Positions 1 to 6,678 of a stretch of 9,787 nucleotides of DNA are shown piece by piece; the first letter of the stretch is position 1, and each line of letters opens with the position of its first letter. A model generated the notes under the pieces. It had not been told where the DNA came from. It did not search any database and worked only from the letters and a program-made list of their open reading frames with translations. This DNA is from Pseudomonadota bacterium. Lineage in GTDB: Bacteria; Pseudomonadota; Gammaproteobacteria; Burkholderiales; SHXO01. The DNA lies in the NCBI GenBank assembly GCA_023430065.1, contig JAEZCG010000227.1, positions 1 to 9,787 on the forward strand. The letters are read 5' to 3'. The translations under genes were made by a program, and so were the position numbers.

Positions 1-48
1 GCCGCGATCGAGCGGCTGGCGCGCGAGCTGGGGTTGGCCGCGGAATGA
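1..48 (+). CDS. C-terminal tail of an upstream gene (partial)
   Basis: The first 48 bases read in frame as AAIERLARELGLAAE followed by TGA at 46-48. The stop overlaps an ATG at 45-47 in the ATGA arrangement typical of tightly packed bacterial operons. The next gene, in the same direction, starts at 57 or 45, so the two are probably co-transcribed. Fifteen residues, probably one amphipathic helix, are too few to identify the product. Confidence 0.55.
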   Translation, partial: AAIERLARELGLAAE

Positions 49-56
49 GGGGCGCG

Positions 57-704
57 ATGCACACGAGGTCGCGGCGGCGCCGTTGGGTGCTGGCGCTCTC
101 GATCGCCGCCGCCGGGGCGGCGCCGGCGCAGCAGCTGGAGCTGAACCGGACATGGGAGATCGGCGACCGCCTGACCTACAGCATGGCGATCCACGGCCGC
201 TCGGCGCTGCTCGTGGAGGAGGTCATTGCCGTCAACGATCGCGAGATCCGGCTCGCCCAGTACATGGGGGAACGCCTGGTCGACGGCGCACTCTCGGTGG
301 ACGACATGGCGCGCGTGCGCGGCATGTGCCACGGTGCGCGGCAGGCCTGTACCTGGTCCCCGGCCGAGGCGTGGGCGCGCTTTCCGCTCGAGCCGGGGAA
401 GATGTGGTCCGAGCGTCTTCTGGTGACCAGCGACGAGCTCGTCACCGATGTCTTCGTGGAGCGCAAGGTCGAGGAACCCGAGGTGGTATCCACGCTGGCC
501 GGCCGCTTCGAGGCATTCCGCATCACCGCGACCGAACGCTACTCGGCGCGGCGCAAGAACGGCCGCCGGGCATCGGACGGCATGGCCTTCGTGACCTACT
601 GGATCGCCGCGATCGCCGACAAGCCGGTCATCGTGAAATGGGAGTACCGCACGAGCACCGGAGAGCGCTTCGAACGCGAACTGGTGTCGGCGGCGCTGCG
701 CTAG
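57..704 (+). CDS. Secreted protein of unknown function
   Basis: The product has 215 residues from the ATG at 57. I prefer this start because GAGGGG at 47-52 sits at ribosome-binding distance; an in-frame ATG at 45 would add four residues and overlap the upstream stop. The N-terminus is a clear signal peptide: an Arg-rich n-region (RSRRRR), a hydrophobic core (WVLALSIAAAG) and a likely signal peptidase I site after APA, just before QQ, giving a periplasmic or exported protein. The mature part looks like a compact beta-rich domain with alternating polar and hydrophobic strands. Its only two cysteines outside the signal peptide, in GMCHGARQACTW, lie seven residues apart and could form a disulphide. 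The segment LAGRFEAFRITATERY recalls the 'tG.Fea.ri' motif of small periplasmic proteins such as DUF3108-like families, but this is weak. No catalytic motif is visible. The gene converges on recQ with an 18-bp gap. That it is a gene is well supported; its function is unknown. Confidence 0.8.
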   Translation: MHTRSRRRRWVLALSIAAAGAAPAQQLELNRTWEIGDRLTYSMAIHGRSALLVEEVIAVNDREIRLAQYMGERLVDGALSVDDMARVRGMCHGARQACTWSPAEAWARFPLEPGKMWSERLLVTSDELVTDVFVERKVEEPEVVSTLAGRFEAFRITATERYSARRKNGRRASDGMAFVTYWIAAIADKPVIVKWEYRTSTGERFERELVSAALR

Positions 705-722
705 GACGCGCCGCGGCAGCGA

Positions 723-2561
<1,839 letters not shown>

Positions 2562-2588
2562 CGTGCGTTCGGTACGGGGCAGCGCGCG

Positions 2589-2594
2589 ATGATA
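2589..2594 (-). promoter_or_regulatory. recQ: Candidate recQ -10 box
   Basis: On the minus strand this reads TATCAT, a five-of-six match to the sigma-70 -10 consensus. It lies 27 bases before the recQ ATG, which would leave a leader of about 20 nt. The hexamer 17 bp upstream (TCGCCG) is a poor -35 match, so this is only a candidate. Confidence 0.3.
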
Positions 2595-2622
2595 GCCATT
2601 CCGCGTCGTGCCGGCGACGGCC

Positions 2623-2631
2623 TGCTATAGT
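2623..2631 (+). promoter_or_regulatory. Candidate extended -10 promoter for the hydratase/dehydrogenase gene
   Basis: TGC-TATAGT is an extended -10 element: TGn directly before a five-of-six match to TATAAT. It lies in the 108-bp divergent spacer, about 39 bases before the ATG at 2670, giving an inferred start near 2638 and a leader of roughly 30 nt. No good -35 hexamer is seen, which is common when the extended -10 is present. I found no convincing operator palindrome of the FadR or PsrA type nearby. Confidence 0.45.
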
Positions 2632-2669
2632 CGGGCGATTCCGATCAACCCAAGAACGCGATCTCCGCC

Positions 2670-4772
2670 ATGTCAGACATCGTCACGTACGCGGTCCAGG
2701 GTCACCTGGGCGTGATCACTCTGAACAATCCGCCGGTCAACGCACTGTCGGTCAGCAAGGGTGTGCTTCAGAGAATTCTCGACGCCATCAAGGAGGGCGA
2801 GCACGACACGGCGGTGAAGGCCTTCCTGATTATCGGCAGCGGACGCGCGTTCTGTGGCGGGGCCGACATCTCCGAGTTCGGGAAACCGGCTCCGGTCGGG
2901 CTGTCGACGCTGCCGAACCTGGTCACCTACATGGACACGGTGACCAAGCCGATGATCGCCGGCATTCACGGGTTTGCCCTGGGTGGCGGACTCGAACTGG
3001 CCCTCGCTTGCCACTTCCGCGCCGCCCTTCCCGGGACGCAGCTGGGCCTGCCGGAGGTGAAGCTGGGCATCCTGCCGGGCGCGCACGGCACGCAGCGGCT
3101 GCCGCGCGTGCTCGGCGCGGCGCGCGCGCTCGAGATGATGACCAGCGGCGATCCCATTGCGGCCGAGAAGGCGTTGGAGCTGGGGCTGATCGACGAATTG
3201 CTCAAGGGCGAGATGCCGGCGGCCGCGGTCCAGTTCGCCAATCGCGTGGTGCGCGAGGGGCGCGAGATCAAACGCACCAACGCCGGGCAGGCAGCGGTCG
3301 ACGGGCCGGTCGACGAGTTCTTCCGGACCGCCCGCGCGAAGCTCGAGAAAACGTACCGGGGCTACCCGGCGCCGCTGGTCATCTGCGACTGCGTGGAGGC
3401 CGCGGTCAGGCTGCCGTTCGCCAAGGGCGTCCAGCTCGAACGCGAGGGTTTCGAGAAGCTGCGTCCGGGCACCGTGTCGCGCGCGCTGCGCCATCTGTTC
3501 TTCGCCGAGCGCGAGGTCGCCAAGATCCCCGACGTGCCCGAGGGCACTCCCGTGCGCGCGATCCGGACCGCCGCGGTGATCGGCGCGGGCACCATGGGCG
3601 GCGGCATCGCGATGAACTTCGCCAACGCCGGCATCCCGGTGAAGATGCTGGAGATGAGCCAGGCGGCGCTGGACAAAGGCCTGGGCATCATCGCCAAGAA
3701 CTACGCGGCGACCGTGGCGAAAGGGCGCCTGAAGCAGGAGGACATGGACAAGCGCATGAGCCTGCTGCAGGGCGCGCTCGACTACGAGGCGATCAAGGAC
3801 GCCGACATCGTGATCGAGGCCGTGTTCGAGGACATGGCGGTGAAGAAGCAGGTGTTCGAGCGGCTCGACGCGGTGATGAAGCCGGGCGCCATTCTCGCCA
3901 CGAACACCTCCACGCTCGACATCGACGAGATCGCGGCGGCGACGCAGCGACCCGAGGACGTCATCGGCCTGCACTTCTTCAGCCCGGCGAACGTCATGAA
4001 GCTGCTGGAGGTGGTGCGCGCGGCGAAGACCGGCAAGGACGTACTGGCCACGTCGATGAAGCTCGCGCGCACCATCAGGAAGGTCGGCGTGGTCGCGGGC
4101 GTGTGCGACGGCTTCATCGGCAACCGCATGCTGCACAGCTACTTCCGCGAGGCCGGCTTCCTCCTGGAGGAAGGTGCGCTGCCGCAGCAGGTCGACAAGG
4201 TGATCGAAGACTTTGGCTTCGCCATGGGCCCGTTCCGCGTGAGCGACTTGGCCGGCCTGGACGTGGGCTGGTACATCCGCAAGCGCCAGGCGGCCACGCG
4301 CCCGGCGCACCTGCGCTATTCGAAGATCGCCGATCAGATCTGCGAGATGGGCCGCTTCGGCCAGAAGACCAACGCCGGTTGGTACCGCTACGAGCCCGGC
4401 AGCCGCACGCCGATTCCGGACCCGCAGATCGAGGCGTTGATCGAGAAGGCCTCCGCCGAGGCCGGCATTGCGCGTCGTGCGATCAGCGACCAGGAGATCC
4501 TCGAGCGCTGCATGTATGCACTGGTCAACACCGGCGCGAAGATCCTGGAGGAGGGCATCGCCCTGCGGGCCTCCGACATCGACATCGTCTACGTATACGG
4601 CTATGGGTTTCCGCGCTTTCGCGGCGGCCCGATGTTCTACGCCGACACGGTCGGTCTGGACCAGGTGTTCGAGTCGGTGCAGCGGTTCCACGCCCAGCAC
4701 GGCGAGTTCTGGACCCCGTCGTCATTGCTCGAACGGCTGGCGAAGGAGGGCGGGGCGTTCAACGGGGCGTAG
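2670..4772 (+). CDS. Bifunctional enoyl-CoA hydratase / 3-hydroxyacyl-CoA dehydrogenase (FadB/FadJ type)
   Basis: This 700-residue multifunctional beta-oxidation enzyme is close to the 710-730 residues of E. coli FadB and FadJ. It hydrates trans-2-enoyl-CoA to L-3-hydroxyacyl-CoA and then oxidises that with NAD+ to 3-ketoacyl-CoA in the cytoplasm. The N-terminal crotonase domain (about 1-190) has the oxyanion-hole segment GSGRAFCGGADISEF (57-70), the glycine-rich GFALGGGLEL with catalytic Glu109, and LGLPEVKLGILPG with the second catalytic Glu129. After a linker, the NAD-binding dehydrogenase domain (about 298-475) starts with VIGAGTMGGG and has acidic Glu328 at the end of beta-2, indicating NAD+ rather than NADP+. 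GLHFFSP...MKLLE gives the catalytic pair His435/Glu447, and NTST plus CDGFIGNRM supply the accessory Ser and Asn485. Two C-terminal dehydrogenase repeats follow (about 480-575 and 605-690). Nothing is missing. The start at 2670 has only a weak ribosome-binding site but gives the normal N-terminus. The partner thiolase lies downstream on the same strand. Chain-length preference, and whether it is a FadB or FadJ counterpart, cannot be read from the sequence. Confidence 0.96.
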   Translation: MSDIVTYAVQGHLGVITLNNPPVNALSVSKGVLQRILDAIKEGEHDTAVKAFLIIGSGRAFCGGADISEFGKPAPVGLSTLPNLVTYMDTVTKPMIAGIHGFALGGGLELALACHFRAALPGTQLGLPEVKLGILPGAHGTQRLPRVLGAARALEMMTSGDPIAAEKALELGLIDELLKGEMPAAAVQFANRVVREGREIKRTNAGQAAVDGPVDEFFRTARAKLEKTYRGYPAPLVICDCVEAAVRLPFAKGVQLEREGFEKLRPGTVSRALRHLFFAEREVAKIPDVPEGTPVRAIRTAAVIGAGTMGGGIAMNFANAGIPVKMLEMSQAALDKGLGIIAKNYAATVAKGRLKQEDMDKRMSLLQGALDYEAIKDADIVIEAVFEDMAVKKQVFERLDAVMKPGAILATNTSTLDIDEIAAATQRPEDVIGLHFFSPANVMKLLEVVRAAKTGKDVLATSMKLARTIRKVGVVAGVCDGFIGNRMLHSYFREAGFLLEEGALPQQVDKVIEDFGFAMGPFRVSDLAGLDVGWYIRKRQAATRPAHLRYSKIADQICEMGRFGQKTNAGWYRYEPGSRTPIPDPQIEALIEKASAEAGIARRAISDQEILERCMYALVNTGAKILEEGIALRASDIDIVYVYGYGFPRFRGGPMFYADTVGLDQVFESVQRFHAQHGEFWTPSSLLERLAKEGGAFNGA

Positions 4773-4859
4773 TCGCCAGGCCGGTGAAAGCGCGGTCGGT
4801 GGGGCGCCACATGCGTGGGGCTGCGTCGACCGGCATGACGCCTGCCCACCACCGAGGGC

Positions 4860-5417
4860 ATGGCGTCCGCCCCGCTCCTCGAAGCCGTCCTGCTGTACCT
4901 GATCCTGCCTGCATGGCTGCTTGCCGGCTTCGGCGATGCGTCGTGCCATCGTGCACTGCGCATCGAGAAGACCTCCGGGTGGCGCGAATCTGCGCTCCAC
5001 TGGGTGATGCTGGCCGAACTCGGCGTCGGAGTTGCCGCCATCCTCCTGTTGGAGATCGATGCGTCGGTCATCGCCCTGTTCGCCATCGCCTGTCTCGCCC
5101 ACGAGGTGACGATGGTGGCGGATCTGCGCTATGCACATGCGCATCGCGACATCCCGCCGGTCGAACAGTGGGTGCACGGCATCCAGCAGGCGATGCCCTG
5201 GATCGTCCTGTTGTGCATCGTCCTCCTCCACCCGGCACAGGCGCTGGCGCTGCTGGGTCTGGGTGACGCGCCGGCGCGGTGGGCGCTGGAGCGGCGGCAA
5301 CCGGACTTGCCTCGCGGCTATCTGCTCGCCTTCGCCGCCGGCGCGCTGCTGCTCGTGGGCGTGCCGTTCGGACGTGAGGCGTGGCGGGCGGCGCGCGCGG
5401 CGCGCCTGCGCGCGTGA
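4860..5417 (+). CDS. Multi-pass membrane protein with conserved-looking Asp/Glu/His pattern, function unknown
   Basis: This 185-residue protein is mostly hydrophobic. I place membrane helices at about 5-25, 46-64, 66-84, 111-133 and 152-171, with an Arg-rich, probably cytoplasmic, tail (REAWRAARAARLRA). Polar residues cluster around the first four helices: GFGDASCHR (Asp26, Cys29, His30), RIEKTSGWRESALH (Glu36, Glu43, His47), Glu53, LAHEVTMVADLRYAHAHR (His81, Glu82, Asp88, His93, His95) and VEQWVH (Glu102, His106). Repeated D/E-x3-H spacings suggest metal or redox chemistry at the membrane, but that is inference. From memory the GF.D..CHR, E.TSG..ES.LH, HE.T...D and P.EQ.VH blocks recur in an uncharacterised membrane family that is sometimes mislabelled; I cannot confirm this here. 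The gene lies 87 bp after the hydratase/dehydrogenase and ends 78 bp before the thiolase, in the same direction. The ATG at 4860 has a GAGGG only 1-2 bases upstream, so the ribosome-binding site is unconvincing, but the first helix begins directly after this Met. Confidence 0.8.
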   Translation: MASAPLLEAVLLYLILPAWLLAGFGDASCHRALRIEKTSGWRESALHWVMLAELGVGVAAILLLEIDASVIALFAIACLAHEVTMVADLRYAHAHRDIPPVEQWVHGIQQAMPWIVLLCIVLLHPAQALALLGLGDAPARWALERRQPDLPRGYLLAFAAGALLLVGVPFGREAWRAARAARLRA

Positions 5418-5450
5418 GTGCGGTCGCCACGGCCGACAGCCGACGTTTGC

Positions 5451-5459
5451 TGGGATAAT
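5451..5459 (+). promoter_or_regulatory. Candidate extended -10 promoter for the thiolase gene
   Basis: TGG-GATAAT is an extended -10 element with a five-of-six match to TATAAT. It ends 36 bases before the thiolase ATG, and transcription would begin near 5466. The -35 region is weak. If active, it would let the thiolase and the following propeller gene be transcribed independently of the upstream membrane-protein gene. Confidence 0.4.
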
Positions 5460-5483
5460 GGCGCGCTGAGCACCCGGAGAGGG

Positions 5484-5490
5484 AAGGAGA
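5484..5490 (+). promoter_or_regulatory. Ribosome-binding site that fixes the thiolase start
   Basis: AAGGAGA lies five bases before the ATG at 5496 and is the strongest Shine-Dalgarno sequence in the window. It rules out the in-frame GTG at 5418, which would add 26 residues unlike the family and sits directly after the previous stop codon. Confidence 0.8.
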
Positions 5491-5495
5491 TCGCC

Positions 5496-6674
5496 ATGAC
5501 CGACGCCGTAATCGTTTCCACCGCGCGCACGCCGCTATGCAAGTCCTGGAAGGGCGCGTTCAACATGACGCACGGCGCAACGCTGGGCGGACACGCGGTC
5601 CGGCACGCCCTGGAGCGTGCGAAGCTCGATCCGGCCGAGGTCGAGGACGTCATCATGGGTTGCGCGAATCCCGAGGGGGCGACCGGCTGGAACATCGCGC
5701 GTCAGATCGCGCTTCGGGCCGGCATGCCGGTGAGCGTGTCCGGCGTGACGGTCAACCGCTTCTGCTCCTCGGGCCTGCAGACGGTAGCCCTCGCGGCACA
5801 GCGGATCATGAGCGGCGAGGCCGACATCTTCGTTGCCGGCGGGGTGGAATCCATCTCCTGCGTGCAGAACGAGATGAACAAGCACATGTTCCAGGAGGCA
5901 TGGCTGCTGCAGCACAAGCCGGAGATCTACTGGCCGATGCTGCAGACCGCCGAGACGGTGGCGAAGCGTTACAAGATCTCGCGCGAGGAACAGGATCGTT
6001 ACGGCGCACGCAGCCAGCAGCGCGCGGCGAAGGCGCGGGCCGAAGGCAAGTTCAAGGACGAGATCGTCGCCGTGCCCGCCACGATGAAGATCGTGGACAA
6101 GAACACCGGGGCCGAGTCCACCAAGGACGTGGTGGCCAGCGAGGACGAAGGCATCCGCACCGATACTACGTACGAGGCGGTCGCCAACATCAAGCCGGCG
6201 ATCGAGGGCGGTGTGATCGCGGCCGGCAACGCCAGCCAGTTCTCGGACGGCGCCTCGGCGCAGGTGGTGATGAGCGACAAGGTTGCCGCGGCGAGGGGCC
6301 TGAAGCCGATGGGCGTGTTCCGCGGTTTCGCGGTGGCCGGATGCGAGCCCGACGAAATGGGGATCGGGCCGATCTTCGCGGTTCCCAAGCTGCTCAAGCG
6401 CGCCGGCCTGAAGGTCGAGGACATCGACCTGTGGGAACTGAATGAGGCGTTCGCCGTGCAGGTGCTGTATTGCCGCGACCGGCTCGGCGTTCCCGACGAC
6501 AGGCTGAACGTCAACGGCGGCGCGATCGCAGTCGGTCATCCCTACGGCATGACCGGCAGCCGGCTGGTCGGCCATGCGCTGATCGAGGGCAAGCGCCGCG
6601 GCGCCCGGCACGTCGTCGTCACGATGTGCATCGGTGGCGGCATGGGAGCGGCCGGTCTGATCGAAGTGGTCTGA
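5496..6674 (+). CDS. Acetyl-CoA C-acyltransferase (thiolase)
   Basis: This 392-residue protein has the standard size of a bacterial thiolase. It catalyses CoA-dependent cleavage of 3-ketoacyl-CoA into acetyl-CoA and a shortened acyl-CoA, or the reverse condensation. The N-terminus [13 protein letters not shown] is the family signature. The acyl-accepting nucleophile is Cys90 in [15 protein letters not shown] has Asn316, [17 protein letters not shown] has the base His348, and CIGGGMGAA has the proton-shuttling Cys378. The last three positions match the numbering of the well-studied Zoogloea thiolase. The loop at about 122-150 (CVQNEMNKH...KPEIYWPML) differs from the short acetoacetyl-CoA thiolase pattern and fits a degradative 3-ketoacyl-CoA thiolase of the FadA/FadI group. 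The gene has its own strong ribosome-binding site and candidate promoter. It lies downstream of the hydratase/dehydrogenase on the same strand, so its likely role is the last step of beta-oxidation. Substrate length is not certain. Confidence 0.95.
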   Translation: MTDAVIVSTARTPLCKSWKGAFNMTHGATLGGHAVRHALERAKLDPAEVEDVIMGCANPEGATGWNIARQIALRAGMPVSVSGVTVNRFCSSGLQTVALAAQRIMSGEADIFVAGGVESISCVQNEMNKHMFQEAWLLQHKPEIYWPMLQTAETVAKRYKISREEQDRYGARSQQRAAKARAEGKFKDEIVAVPATMKIVDKNTGAESTKDVVASEDEGIRTDTTYEAVANIKPAIEGGVIAAGNASQFSDGASAQVVMSDKVAAARGLKPMGVFRGFAVAGCEPDEMGIGPIFAVPKLLKRAGLKVEDIDLWELNEAFAVQVLYCRDRLGVPDDRLNVNGGAIAVGHPYGMTGSRLVGHALIEGKRRGARHVVVTMCIGGGMGAAGLIEVV

Positions 6675-6678
6675 CGCC

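Noticed and set aside
2562..2669. A FadR/PsrA-type operator in the recQ / beta-oxidation divergent spacer
   Set aside because: I looked for a palindrome flanking the candidate -10 box and found none; the short repeats of ATTCCG are direct and not symmetrical.
2673..4700. A 675-codon open frame on the minus strand, antisense to the hydratase/dehydrogenase gene
   Set aside because: Its product is a His/Arg/Leu-rich low-complexity sequence with no domain, and it exactly shadows a gene with every catalytic motif intact. Long antisense frames are expected in GC-rich codon usage.
4780..4834. GCCGGT...ACCGGC inverted repeat between the hydratase/dehydrogenase and membrane-protein genes
   Set aside because: A 6-bp match with a 43-base spacer is expected by chance in this composition, and no terminator T-run follows.
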